In this document: in pieces, positions 33,355 through 44,837 of the stretch
How the letters are laid out: each line of letters opens with the position of its first letter
Numbering within the stretch: position 1 is the first letter of the stretch
NCBI GenBank assembly: GCA_020284085.1
Contig: JACEVL010000341.1
Span: 921,377-985,376 of the forward strand
Length of the DNA: 64,000 nucleotides
Direction: 5' to 3'
DNA from: Aporrectodea caliginosa
Lineage: Eukaryota > Annelida > Clitellata > Crassiclitellata > Lumbricidae
Notes under the pieces: model-generated
Databases searched by the model: none
The model's input: only the letters and a program-made list of their open reading frames with translations
What the model was told of the DNA's origin: nothing
Program-made: the position numbers and the translations under genes

Positions 33355-33895
33355 AAATTTCGTCTTCACCACAAGATTGAGTGTCTTTGATTGATGCAGC
33401 AAGCGAAATTACCTCCATCGGTGTGGTTAATTCTATGCCCATTGAGTACCGGGAAGATTCTTTGAGAAAGTCCTTGTAATTAAACTTACTATTCCCAATT
33501 TGCGGGCTAGTTGTGGTCCTATTTCAATAATATTCATTAAAGCTTGTTGCAATTAGTTTTTATCTTTAATTTCAAGACTATCTATTACAAAGCAGTCAGG
33601 GTTATGGAAGGTTTCATTTTTGTTTATTAGATTTTTTATTACTGCCCAGGTTTTCCTTAGATTATTTTCACATGCTAGAAATTTATTTGTGTAATAAAAT
33701 CTTTCAGCTGCCCTCCTTATTTGTTTGAATTTGTTTCTATATGCAGCAAATTTAGCCTTGTTAGCAGGTGTAGGATTTTTTAGATATTTCAGGTAAAGCT
33801 TAGATTTCTTGTGACATGACTTGAGCAGGGCAGGAGTCATCCATGGTTGCTTGTAATTTCTCCCACCCTTCCATCTCGGTGTATAATCGGAAATG
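33355..33895 (-). mobile_element. LINE linker to RT N-terminus fragment
   Basis: The minus strand reads KQPWMTPALLKSCHKKSKLY, a typical PW.T..LL.S...K..LY block of the endonuclease-RT linker. AAYRNKFKQIRRAAERFYY and WAVIKNLINKN follow. After a stop near 33553 another frame reads NYKDFLKESSRYSM and IKDTQSCGEDEI, entering the RT domain. The copy lacks both ends. Confidence 0.8.
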
Positions 33896-33899
33896 CTAG

Positions 33900-34505
33900 G
33901 TCCTATTCTCTCACCAGATTTCTTATCTTCTCACCAGACCTCATCCTATCTTCTCACCAAATCTCTTATCCTCTCACCAGATCTCTCCTCTCACCAGATC
34001 TTCTCTCCTCTCGACAGATCTTCTATCTTCTCATCAGATCTCCTCTCCTTTCACCAGTAACTCTCTTATCTTATCACCAGATCTCCTATCCTCTGACCAG
34101 ATCTCCTCTTCTCTGACCAGATATTCCTTCCTCTCACCAGATCTCCTTTACTCTTTCCAAATATCGTCTTCTCTCACCAGATCTCTCTCCTCTCACCAGA
34201 TCTACTCTGCTCTCTCCAGATCTCTCTCCACTCACCAGATCTCCTCTCCTCTCACCAGAGGTATCCTCTCACCAAGTCACCTTTCTTCTCCCAGATCGCC
34301 TATCCTCTCACTTGATCTCCTCTCCTCTCACCAAATCTACTACCCTCTCACCTGATCTCCTATCCTTTCACTAGATCTCTCCTCTGACCACATCTTCTTT
34401 CTCCCACTAGATATCCTCTCCTCTCACCAGATATCCTCTTCTCTCACCAGATCTGATCCTATACTCTCACCAGATCTCCTCTCGCCAGATCTCCTCTCTT
34501 CTCAC
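33900..34505. repeat. CT-rich minisatellite (CTCTCACCAGATCTCCT)
   Basis: About thirty imperfect units of 17-20 bp carry TCACCAGATCT. One strand is almost free of G. It abuts a LINE fragment and has no gene. Confidence 0.85.
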
Positions 34506-34579
34506 ATTTATTACGTAATTAGCTTTGATATATAATATTATTGAATAAAAAACAAAAAATGCGTAAGCCTGATATGCAA

Positions 34580-34800
34580 GTACTGATACAGGGGTCAGAT
34601 TTACCCCTTGGTGCTTAAAGGTAGAACAGCAAAAATCTCAGAAATTGTGAATCCCCCCGAGTTCAAATTTTGGCAGAGGGTATACCCTACGAAGTTAGGA
34701 AATGTCATGAAATTACAGGACTCTGGCTATATCTGGGGCGGAGGTGCGTTCCGCTAAAAATAAAAAGGGGTCAGATTGCCCCCTTCGGTGCTTCTAGTGT
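34580..34800. repeat. Short element with repeated GGGGTCAGATT ends
   Basis: The motif GGGGTCAGATTTACCCCTTGG (34593) recurs as GGGGTCAGATTGCCCCCTTCG (34768), both followed by GTGCTT. The spacing suggests a ~200-bp repeat unit or small element. Confidence 0.45.
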
Positions 34801-34940
34801 TAAGGTATTATAGAATATGCGGGTGGGTAAATGTGAATCCATTTTCAGCAGGTCCAAGTTATAGTCTCCAGCCAAGAACAAGTTCTCATTCTTACAGTGG
34901 CATACAGTACATAAAAAATTCATCAAATTCCTGGCAGGAC
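34800..34940 (-). mobile_element. LINE endonuclease fragment
   Basis: The minus strand reads FLCTVCHCKNENLFLAGDYN and LDLLKMDSHLPTRIFYN, the GDxN block of an APE-type endonuclease. Upstream sequence (34940-35140) is open but unlike the family, with repeated TTCCCAAATGGGAA palindromes. Confidence 0.6.
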
Positions 34941-35140
34941 TACCGGTAGTTACTTCAACATTGATGTGTGGTTTTATTGCTCTAGCAAAGCAGTCTATGT
35001 GCTGTGCATAAAGTAAAACTAGTGTAGTAACTGAAAACTGCAAATTTAACAGATTATTTTCAGTAAATTTGCATGGTGTTCCCAAATGGGAACAGACTCC
35101 ATATGTGCCCAATGTTCTCAAATGGGAACAGCACGCCATC

Positions 35141-35584
35141 TAGCGGCTGATCGCGGAATCACATAAGTACAAGTTCCAGGGACCTTACCGTAGCATCATT
35201 TCTTATATTCCCAAGTATCAAAAAGATTGGCCATTGGGGAAAAGTTTGGGCATTAATGGGTTAAACACATGAGTTTAAATTGTCCTCAAGAATGAAATAA
35301 TAGACCAAGTGACCTTTATATATCATGCGCGTAACCGTTTAAAAGGTGTCTTTTTCCGTCTATGAGTTTCGTGGATATTTGCTTTATTTTCTTTCCAACC
35401 GACCTTCTCGTAAGTTTTCTTTCGATAGCAGAATTTTTTAAATTTATCTACTTTCATTGGCAGTAAATATAGCTCTCACAGACTCTCCTGACTGTGTCAA
35501 GTCAGAGGGGTTGTCCAGAGATTCCAAGTGAAGACCAGAGTCAGCTTATCAGAGAGATCTGAGACAGAAGGCGATTTTACCTTA
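35141..35584. other. Intergenic, nothing recognised
   Basis: A motif AATAGACCAAGTGACC.TTATAT near 35300 recurs near 45765 and in part at 31690, so part of this is a dispersed repeat. No gene is seen. Confidence 0.4.
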
Positions 35585-35800
35585 TATCTTATTGTATTGT
35601 ATTGTATTGTATTCAAACTTTTATAAAGCGCCTCTCATAGGGTGAACCATTCAGAGGCGCTCCCAGTGCGCAAGGCCAAAGAGAAGAAATAGGTTTTGAG
35701 AAAAGCAAAGGTGGAAGAGAGGTAACTAGCTAGAATTCGAGAACGAGTAGATGGAGAGATTTGGAGACAGCGCATTCTGCCCGATCCATATAATAGGCGT
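35585..35800 (-). mobile_element. LINE family-A 3' end, strongly 5'-truncated
   Basis: Nearly identical to 58612-58800. In element orientation: a C-terminal coding remnant, the hairpin stem AGCGCCTCT (35627-35635) with AGAGGCGCT (35653-35661), and an (AATAC)n tail (35590-35612). Only about 200 bp remain. Confidence 0.8.
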
Positions 35801-37039
35801 CGACCTCACTTTGATATTCTGAGTTAGTCTTACATCGTTAGCATGGAATTACACGGCGTACATTTAATACTATTCTTTCTGACAACGCTATAGAAGGCGT
35901 GGGATGGCTTAACGAGTATTGCACATGACCAGTTGGATGTATTTAACCTTCGGAGGCCGAAGCTCTGTTTCGAGACACGGATACCGAAGTGGGCTAGTTT
36001 TCTATCCCAAAGAAATATGTAATATCTCAGCTCACAGGTAAGCTACAATGACAAATGAGGTGTCGATTCTAATATTTCCAAGATCACGGAATCTAAATAT
36101 TGCATTGTGAATAGTGTGGAATAGTACTATCCAAGATGGCGGCCAATATGGCCGCCGAAACTCAAATATGTAGGCCTATATCTACGCTCATAGATAAGCT
36201 ACAATGACAAATGAAGTGTCCATTGTGATAGATCGAAGGTCAAGGAATCGAACTAAGCATTGGCAATTGTGTGGGAATAGTACTATCCAAGATGGCGGCC
36301 AATATGGCCGCCGAAACTCAAAATGTGTAAATCTAAGCTCGCAGATAAGCTACAATGACATATGAAGTGTCCATTGTAATAGACCCAAGGTCAAGGAATC
36401 GAACTATCGCATTGGCAATAGTGTGGGAATAGTACTATCCAAGATGGCGGCCAATATGGCCGCCGAAACTTAAAATGCGTATATCTGAGCTCATAGATTA
36501 GCTATAATGACAAATGAAGTGTCCATTGTAATACTATCAAGGTCAAGGAATCGAACTATCGCATTGGCAATAGTGTGGGAATAGTACTATCCAAGATGGC
36601 GGCCAATATGGCCGCCGAAACTTAAAATGCGTATATCTGAGCTCATAGCTATAATGACAAATGAAGTGTCCTATAGACCCAATCAAGGAATCGAACTATC
36701 GCATGGCAATAGTGTGGGAATAGTACTATCCAAGATGGCGGCCAATATGGCCGCCGAAACTTAAAACGTATATCTGAGCTCATAGATTAGCTATAATGAC
36801 AAATGAAGTGCCCATTGTAATACTATCAAGGTCAAGGAATCGAACTATCGCATTGGCAATAGTGTGGGAATAGTACTATTCAAGATGGCGGTCAATATGG
36901 CCGCTAAAAGAGAAATATATATATCGGAGCTCATTGGTAAACTACAATGACAGATGAAGTACCGAATTTTATATTTTCAGGGTCAAGGAGTCGAACTATC
37001 GCAGTGACAATAGTGTGAAAATGTTACTTTCCAAGATGG

Positions 37040-38985
37040 TGTTCTTTGAAGAGCTCCTGGCTCTATTAGAACAATTTGCGCTTCACAACACACAGCTGGT
37101 TCTCACCGGGGACCTCAACCTACATCTAGAGGATTCATCGCTCTCGGAATCCATGGAATTTGCTGCGGTTTTGGAACAGTTCGGGCTGAAGCAACATGTC
37201 ACAGAACCCACACACTTGCTGGGTGGCTGGCTCGACGTCATCGTCACCAGAGATGACTGCCGGGTGTCAGATGTGACTGTCTTTCCTCCTGTTCTCTCCG
37301 ACCATGGTCTCGTCGCTGCCTCAATCCCCTTTATCTACGAGCCTCTTCTTCTCGCCGTTCGTCAGATCCGTAACTGGAAAAGTCTTGACCGTTCTGCATT
37401 CTGTTCAGCACTCCGAGCTCATCCTCTCTTTGCTGATCTTCAGTCGTCCACTGGGCGCTCTACGACAGAGCTGTTCAGCTCTTATGAGACCGCGCTGTCT
37501 GGTCTCATAGACACATTTCTACCGGTGCGCAGCGTCCAATCTCGCTACCGTCCATCTTCTCCGTGGTTTGATGCAGAGTGCCGGAAGCTCCGACGACAGG
37601 CACGACGGCTTGAGAGAATCTACAGAAGAACACGCTCTCCGGCTGATCGGGCCGCGTGGGTCCGCTTCGTTAGAGAAATGTACACCTCGTACCGCGCCAG
37701 AGAACGTGAATACTGGGAGGCCATCATCACTCGCCAGTCGAAAGATCCGAAAGGCTGTGGACCACTTTCAATGGCCTCCTTGGTCGTCAGAGGGGTGGTC
37801 GTCAGTCGGAGTCTCCTCCGCCATTCTCTGCAGAGGCATTCCTTGAGCGATTCTCTGCCAAGATTTCGTCTATTCGGAGTTCCACTGCTGACTCTTCTCC
37901 GCCTACGTTTTCTACCACGGAGCATCGGCTTCCTGCTCTCCAGGAGATTTCGAGTTTGGACCTCCGTCGACTCATCCTCTCATCTGCCGCCAAGACGTGC
38001 GAGTTGGATCCTGCACCAACATTTCTTGTTCAGGAACTTATTGACGATCTCCTTCCCTTCCTCACTGTTCTGTGCAACTGTTCGATCCGTGAGGCATGCC
38101 TACCAGTCTCACAGAAACGTTCCGTTCTTCTACCAGTTCTGAAGCACGATGGTCTGGACCAGAGTGATCCAGCAAACTATCGCCCCATTGCGAATGTAAC
38201 TTTTTTATCTAAAATACTTGAACGCATTGTTGCTAACCAGCTGATTACTTATCTAGATGTGAATGAATTGATTCCGTCGCAGCAGTCGGGTTTCCGTCGG
38301 AATCACTCCACGGAGACTCTCCTGCTTCGACTTTTGTCAGACTTCTATAGCGCAGTTGATCGTGGTCAGGTTACTCTCCTTGCTCTTTTTGATGTAAGTT
38401 CTGCTTTTGACTCTGTGGACCACTCCATTCTGTTGCAGCGCCTCTCCACTTCCTTTGGCTTGGTGGACCAGCCTCTAGAATGGCTTAGATCTTTTTTAAC
38501 TGACCGCACAAATTGTGTAGTCCTTGGTTCGTCCAGGTCTCTTTGGGTCCCTGCCCCTTTGGGTGTGCCCCAGGGTTCTGTCTTGGGCCCGCTGCTTTAT
38601 CTTCTTTATACTGCTGATGTCTGCTCCTTGTTGACGTCTCTGGGGCTTCTACACCAACTATTTGCCGATGATGTGCAAGCCTACATCCACACCTGTTCAG
38701 CTGATGCAGTGGCTACTGTGAGTCAGATGTGTCTGACTATGGATGTCCTCTCTTCTTGGATGGCCTCCAATCGGCTACTCTTAAATCCCTCTAAAACACA
38801 GCTCATTTGGCTGGGTAGCCGTAGACAATTGCAGGGTATCGACTTTCCTCAACTTACCTTGCTCTTTCCTCACATAACCTTTTCCCTAACAGTTCGTGAT
38901 CTGGGACTTTCTCTTGACTCCGAGCTTACTTTGTCTCAGCATGTGAACTCAATTGCACGGAGTTGTTTATTATCAGCTTCGTCAG

Positions 38986-39025
<40 letters not shown>

Positions 39026-39602
39026 GTTGTGGTCCTTGTGCATGCATGCCTTTGTTACTAGTCGAATTGACCACTGTTCCTCACTACTTGCTGGCCTTCC
39101 CCTTGGGGTTCTGGGGCGACTAGATCGAGTTCTACGCTCGGCTGCTCGGCTTATTGGACGCCTTCCTAAGTTCTCTCCTGTCTCTGCATACATGCGTGAT
39201 GTATTGCATTGGCTGCCTGTGTCTCAGCGGATCTTATATCGCATTGCTGCTCTGGTTTCTCGTTGTGTTCTTGGCTGCGCTCCATCTTACTTGCGCGATC
39301 TTTGCCGCCCAGTGTCTGATGTTGCAGCGCGTCGGATGCTTCGCTCTGCGACGAGGGGTGAGTTCCTTGTTCCACGTGCTCGCTTGGCTATTAGGCAGCG
39401 CCGTGCTTTTTCGGTTGTGGGCCCTTCCATCTGGAATCACCTCCCACTTAAGCTCCGTTTTTTACTTGTAAGCCATCCGACAGGGTTCTACAAGTCTCTC
39501 AAGTCTTTTTTCTTTAGTCGTGGCTGGGCCGGGAGCGCTCCTGAGTAGTTTCTTGAAGGGGCGCTATATAAATGCTCTGAATGAATGAATGAATGAATGA
39601 AT
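37040..39602 (+). mobile_element. LINE (CR1/L2-like) inserted in the foldback arm
   Basis: This 2.56-kb 5'-truncated retrotransposon interrupts a satellite monomer. It starts within the endonuclease and ends with a hairpin (AGCGCTCCT 39534-39542 with AGGGGCGCT 39557-39565), GCGCTATATAAATG and a (TGAA)n tail to about 39602. A 32-bp CT microsatellite at 38990-39022 replaced or expanded part of the coding region without breaking the frame. Confidence 0.9.
37042..39548 (+). pseudogene. LINE endonuclease-reverse transcriptase, truncated and frameshifted
   Basis: The polyprotein nicks the target and copies RNA into DNA. The first frame (to about 37750) begins in the APE endonuclease with LVLTGDLNLHL and has SDHGLVAASI near its end, then the arginine-rich linker SPWFDAECRKLRRQARR. 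After a frameshift (37750-37955) the second frame gives the whole reverse transcriptase: CELDPAPTFLVQELIDD, ANYRPIANVTFLSKILER, FDVSSAFDSVDHSI (motif A), GVPQGSVLGPLLYLLY (motif B), LFADDVQAY (motif C, catalytic DD), then the C-terminal HWLPVSQRI and VGPSIWNHLPL blocks. It lacks the endonuclease start and ORF1. The RT core looks undamaged, so the copy is recent, but it is not autonomous. Confidence 0.9.
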
Positions 39603-39765
39603 AGGTATGCTACAATAACAAATGAAGTGTCAAATATAATATTTTCAAGGTAAAGAAATCGATTTATCGTAGTGCCAATAGTGGCGGAATGTTAGTATCC
39701 AAGATGGCGGCCAATATGGCCGCCAAAACACAAAAATATGTATAACAAAATTTTACACTTGTCTG

Positions 39766-42379
39766 GGGGCTGGTGACATTGATTTGGAAACATTACTGAA
39801 ATCAGACTGCATTGAGGGGATTAAGAAAGGACTGATTTCCAAAAAGAACGAATTATCCAATGTCTCAGAAACGAGCAAACTGTGGATTAACTACCTCAAA
39901 ATGTTGGAAACAGCCAGGAAGCTCATAGAAGCCGATCGAACAGGGTCGTGGGACTTGCATCTCCATGCTATATCTGAGTGCTTTAATACCAATATTTGCT
40001 GCTGCAGCACACGCTAATTATCTTAAATCTGCTTATCTGTACCTGCAAAACATGAAGTTGTTAGAAAGGGAAAATCCTGCAGTGTTTCAAAAATTCAAGA
40101 AAGGATTCCATGTCATAAGACGCACCAATCAGTACTGTGCTGGCCTTGGATCCGACTTGGTGATTGAACAGACTCTTATGCGATCCCTTAAAACTGCAGG
40201 TGGATTAACCAGAGGAAGTGGCATGACTGAACATCAAAGAGCCGTTTTGACGATGTCTGCTCCCATTTGTTCATCATACAACTACGCCATGCAAGACTTC
40301 AACAATACAGTGTACACAACAAGTGAACAACACAAGGAAGCGACTGCCTCACGAATGGAGAGGGACAGGGCAGACTTGGCAAAACTTGCCTCGAACCTTG
40401 AACCATATACTCCATTCTCGGAGGAGACGACCTTGCGAAACATTATCACAGGGATCAATGCTGATAAGAATGTAAATGTCCATGATCTTTTCACTGTAGG
40501 CAATAGCATAGTTACAGAAATGAAAGGAAAATCTGTTTTTGAATATTCATATAAGCGTAAGAATAAAGTCAAGACATTAGCATCTGCTCGAAGCATCAAG
40601 GTTAGTGAGGACCGGACCATTGATCCAGCTCTGTTGTTTCAGAGATTCCTGGTTGTATCGCAGTCCGGAGATTTGTGCCTAGTTGATGTGATGAAGTATG
40701 AGCTCTCACCGTATCCGCCGTCGTTGTTTGAAGCAAAGTATCTTTTACGAAAGCCAGAAAAAGCGCAACTTCAGGAGGCCATACGAAACCAGTTGAAGTC
40801 ATCTGATGCTGCTGTACTTCAGTCCATTCCAAAGACTGAACACTACGTCCTTGATGGAGGTTCACTTCTACATCGATTAAAATGGAAGGAAGTACCTACA
40901 ATTCAATTGCTGATAACTACGCATCTTTCACATTAAATCTCTATGGCAAGGCCACTGTCGTTTTTGATGGATACAATTGTATTGTATTGTATTTGAACAC
41001 TTGTTATAGCGCCTCAACCAGATTTCCCATTCAGAGGCGCTCCCGACTACTGCTGTAGTCGGAGTTTCACGCAGAAGCGCATGAGCAATTGCGAGTGAAG
41101 GACTTGCCCAGGTCCCTACGCAGCGGCTTTGAGGTGGATTCGAACCCGCAACCCTCCAGCTGCAAGGCACCGAACATACCCCCAAACCACCGCGCCCCTG
41201 TATATTCCATGTGTGTTGTATTGTACTCTACGTTTATAATGCGACCGAGCCACCCGCAGTAAAGATCCGAGAAATTAATCTCTGATAAACCGACCCGACT
41301 TTCACATTAAATCTCTATGGCAAGGCCACTGTCGTTTTTGATGGATACAATGGACGACCATCTACGTCGAAGAAGTAATGTTGCAAACAATGTCAATATA
41401 AGAGAAGCAACACAGTTTGTTGGGGAAATGCAAGATTTTCTTGCAAATGAGACGAATAAACAGGCCATCATCAACTTCATCGCTGACCGTTTGCGACAGA
41501 TAGGCTGTCATGTCATACACGCCGAAGGAGACGCAGACGTACATATAGTCAAAGCAGCCGTTGAAATGTCATTTTACAAGTCAACAACCCTCATAGGAGA
41601 AGACACAGACCTGTTGGTTTTGTTGCTGTATCACTCTGCATATGACAGCAAGGACCTTTACTTTCGGTACGACAAAGACAAAGTAAGATATGTATATAAC
41701 ATCAAGGTCCTTAAACAGTTACTTGGTGATGATGTATGCTCTGATCTGTTGTTTGCCCATGCGTTCTCTGGTTGTGACAGTACTTCAGGAATCTATGGGG
41801 TCGGCAAAAAGTCAGTCTTCCAAAAAGTAGTCAATGGCGATCCTGTCTTTCATAGTTGTTCGAAGATCTTCTGTACACCAAACGCAGATCAAGTTACTGT
41901 AGAGACCACTGGTTGCACAGCAATGGTATCCATATTTAAGGGGATCCAGTCTGAATCTCTAGTGTCATTACGCTACAGCCTACAGCATCCTTTGTAGGAA
42001 AGTGTCCACTGCAAAGACCTTTGTGAAACCAGAAAGACTGCCTCCAACACCTTCGGCCACAAACCGTCACGCTCAGCGAGCTTACCTACAAGTTATGCAG
42101 TGGTTGGACAAGTGTGACGACATGGATCCAACTGAATGGGGCTGGATTATACAAGATGGAAAATTTATTCCAATCATGATGGATATTAGTCCTGCACCAG
42201 ACCAACTGCTCAAAATGATCCGATGTAGTTGCTCTGCACGATGCAACACGTTGAAATGTAGCTGCAAAAGACATGGGCTGGAATGCACCACAGCTTGTGG
42301 ACAATGTCAGCATGGCAACTGTGACAATATGACTCAAGAGCCAGTTTCAGATGAAGAGAACATTGAGGACTACCTGTGA
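39766..42379 (+). pseudogene. PIN-like nuclease / Cys-rich multicopy family, C-terminal two thirds
   Basis: I recognise this as a large uncharacterised family repeated in many invertebrate genomes; its function is unknown. The order of blocks is kept across frames: an alpha-helical part with RTGSWDLHLHAISE, GFHVIRRTNQYCAGLGSD, LVIEQTLMRSLKTAGGLTRG, VHYVLDGG-like HYVLDGGSLLHRLKW, then the PIN/FEN1-like core with HAEGDADVHIV, LIGEDTDLLVLLLYHS and AHAFSGCDSTSGIYGVG (acidic residues that would bind metal). Last comes WGWIIQDGKFIP and a cysteine-rich tail CSCSARCNTLKCSCKRHGL resembling CXC domains. Frameshifts lie near 39975, 40893 and 41370, a SINE with its duplication at 40925-41351, and a stop at 41995. 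The N-terminal third is absent. It fills the centre of the foldback. Nuclease activity is inferred from motifs only. Confidence 0.75.
40978..41298 (-). mobile_element. tRNA-derived SINE with LINE-type tail, 53-bp target duplication
   Basis: In minus orientation the head GGGGCGCGGTGGTTTGGGGG has a box-A-like start, followed by a perfect box B GGTTCGAATCC (41139-41149 region). The 3' end carries the LINE hairpin (stem AGCGCCTC 41008-41015 with GAGGCGCT 41034-41041) and an (ATACA)n tail. The first ~85 bp before the tRNA-like head (41215-41298) may be a second, older tail, since it contains TATAAACGTAGAGTACAATAC. The target segment 40925-40977 is repeated exactly at 41299-41351, far longer than usual retroelement duplications. 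Confidence 0.85.
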
Positions 42380-42870
42380 AATGTTAACTTTGACCAAACT
42401 ATGTCTTATTCTTAATAGATGTTAAATATAATTAATGTTATGAGTTACTTTCAAAGATAAGCTAAAGAAAATTGCTGAATTTTAACATATGCAAGTAAAA
42501 TTTTGTTATACATATTTTTTGTTTTGGCGGCCATATTGGCCGCCATCTTGGATAGTAACATTCCGACACTATTGGCACTACGATAAATCGATTTCTTTAC
42601 CTTGAAAATATTATATTTGACACTTCATTTGTTATTGTAGCTTACCTATGACCTGATATATACATATTTTTGTGTTTTGGCGGCCATATTGGCCGACATC
42701 TTGGATAGTAAGATTCCGACACTATTGCCACTATGATAAATCGATTCCTCGACCTTGATAATGTCAAATTTGACACTTCATTTTGTTATTTAGCTTACCT
42801 ATGACCTGATAATATACTGTTATTCTGTATTGGCGCCATATTGGCCGCCATCTTTGTTTAAAATGCATTT

Positions 42871-43581
42871 TTGGGGGTGATCCCGTGGTCCGATTTCGAG
42901 AAACTTTTAGTATGTTACTCTCCAGACCTAATACACCAGATAACCAACATAAAACGTTTTCTTGCAATTTTTTTGGGGTCATGTGGCATATCTATCCGAC
43001 TACAGGAAGCAACTTCGCTTCGTATCGTTTACCCGGCTGTGTTCAACTGAGTTCGCAGCCTGTAAAAAGACTAAGAAACAGACGCTGTGCCATAACTACT
43101 TCACTGCCACGTTGAGGTGGTGCCAGTCCGAAGCCTTACTAATGAGGAGGGCGACGCTAATCGTTGGTTTCAAGCAGCTTAACAGCGTCAATAGATAGTT
43201 TAGCAGCGTCTTTAAACAGTGTAACGGTTTAACAACGCCACGGCAAAGGTCATTAGCGTCGCCCTCCGCCTTTGCTGCGTTTTCGACTGGCACTACCAGA
43301 GTATACGCACAGTGGAACATAGCGTAGTTTCCATTGTTTAACGACCCCTTATGGCTGCCAGGACCATTGCGTTTGAATTCACCATAGATAAGTTTGATAA
43401 TAACAGGCCCTTGAACGGACAAAGCTAGTGGTTGTAAGAAATCTTTAAAAAGCTGCCCACCGAAATATAATAATTATTGAATTACATAAAATATTTAACT
43501 CATTAACGACATCTTATGGCTGCCATAACACAGCGATATATATTTGAATGAGTTTAAATATTTTGAATAGTTAATATTGTC
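42871..43581. other. Unassigned stretch with an inverted GAGGGCGACGCTAAT pair
   Basis: No gene. GGAGGGCGACGCTAATC at about 43146 and ATTAGCGTCGCCCTCC at about 43250 are inverted, enclosing ~100 bp with repeated AGCAGCGTC. Related motifs occur at 52789-52889 and 57410. Confidence 0.45.
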
Positions 43582-44027
43582 ACCAACCGATATATTACAA
43601 CCATTAATTGAATGAGAGGCCTTACATTTAGCTTTCTAGTGGTATAATCATAATGTATAATTAGGAAGCATTTATGATAATATGTCATAATTAATAATTA
43701 TAATTGTTAATTATAATTATTAATTTCTATAATATAATGAATTATAATAATATTTATTAATTAATATAGTAATATAATTATTAAAATAATATATAATATG
43801 TAATAATAATTAATATCACTAATAAATATATTAATTATTTATTATAATTATATGTATAATATATAATATTAATATATTATATTAATTGTTTATAATTATA
43901 TTATTATTATATAATATATAATTATTAAATTATTATTATTATTATATAATATATACACTTGTACATAGGTATTTATATAATTATATTAATAATAATATAT
44001 AATATTAATATTATATAATTTTATTAT

Positions 44028-44720
44028 AATTCAATCAATCAATCAATCATCAATCAATCATTTATTTCTTAACCATATAGTAATATAATTATTAAAATAA
44101 TATAAATATAATAATAATTAATATCACTAATAAATGATGCGACATATTTAAAGGGACCACTTAGCCGGTATTGGACTTATTCATACCACCATATTCAGCA
44201 AAAAATTCTGAAAATAATGATAAAAATTATTTCGGGTAATTCACGTTCTAAAATCTACAGATAAATCAATTTGACTCCCAGCATGTAACATTATAATATC
44301 ATTATTTTCAGAATTTTTTGCTGAATATGGTGGTATGAATAAGTCCAATACCGGCTAAGTGGTCCCTTTTCATATGTCGCATCACATATACTGGCTACAA
44401 GGAGGCCCAGAAGGGATCATAGATCCCGCTAAATAGGGACACCTAAACCTGTAAAAAATACAGATAGGGAAAGAAAGACAGTCAAAGATACTTCGAATAG
44501 AGTAAGCCTTGGGCTCAAAAAAACAATCAATCAACAACAACAAAACAAATAAAATAAGACGGATTATTTATTCCATAAAAAATCACATAACCAAAAGAAT
44601 ATAAAATCTTAACTAAAATAGCATTACAGATAAAATCAACTAATTTACCACAATCTTAGCTAAAAAGCAAATTATATTAATTATATTGTTATTGATTAAT
44701 TACAATAATTATTATATAAT
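44028..44720 (-). mobile_element. LINE family-F 3' UTR fragment
   Basis: (TCAA)n then TTTATTTCTTAACC, and after the MITE GGCCCAGAAGGGATCATAGA with ATCCCGCTAAATAGGGAC, matches the minus-strand UTR at 6808-7030. No coding part remains. Confidence 0.5.
44135..44384. mobile_element. 250-bp MITE with ~85-bp inverted arms
   Basis: Starts TGATGCGACATA and ends TATGTCGCATCA. The arms stay inverted through GGGACCACTTAGCCGGTATT and CATACCACCATATTCAGC up to ATCATTATTTTCAG. The loop is about 80 bp. It has no open frame. The target duplication is not clear in this AT-rich site. Confidence 0.85.
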
Positions 44721-44837
44721 AATATATATAATAATTATATTACTGGTTCGAAGTGTCAATAGGCGCTAAGTGCCAATTAATTAACACTAGTTCCGCGCGA
44801 AATCTGAGATTTGCAGCTCAATCAAATGTACACATAC

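Larger units (their letters stand above)
35947..42870. mobile_element. Family-A TTAA foldback element carrying a PIN-like gene
   Basis: The left end is TTAA (35943-35946) then CCTTCGGAGGCC and about 85 bp of terminal sequence, followed by TGTAATATCTCAGCTCACAG, the same first-monomer border as at 8-21 and 31356-31367. Monomers of ~152 bp run in plus orientation to 37040, are interrupted by a LINE, and resume at 39600-39738. The central region (39766-42490) holds a pseudogene. The other arm (42505-42860) has the monomers inverted. Both arm-centre borders share TGTATAACAAAATTTTAC in inverted orientation (from 39737 and ending about 42513). The right terminus is missing, the last monomer breaking at about 42855. 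Confidence 0.75.

Noticed and set aside
33847..34116. Leu/Ser-rich open frame in the CT-rich array.
   Set aside because: It is produced by the TCACCAGATCTCC minisatellite.
39737..42513. A simple DNA transposon with a 17-bp inverted repeat GTATAACAAAATTTTAC around the PIN-like gene, with ATAT as duplication.
   Set aside because: The inversion continues outward through the satellite monomers on both sides, so this is the inner border of longer arms and not a free-standing element.
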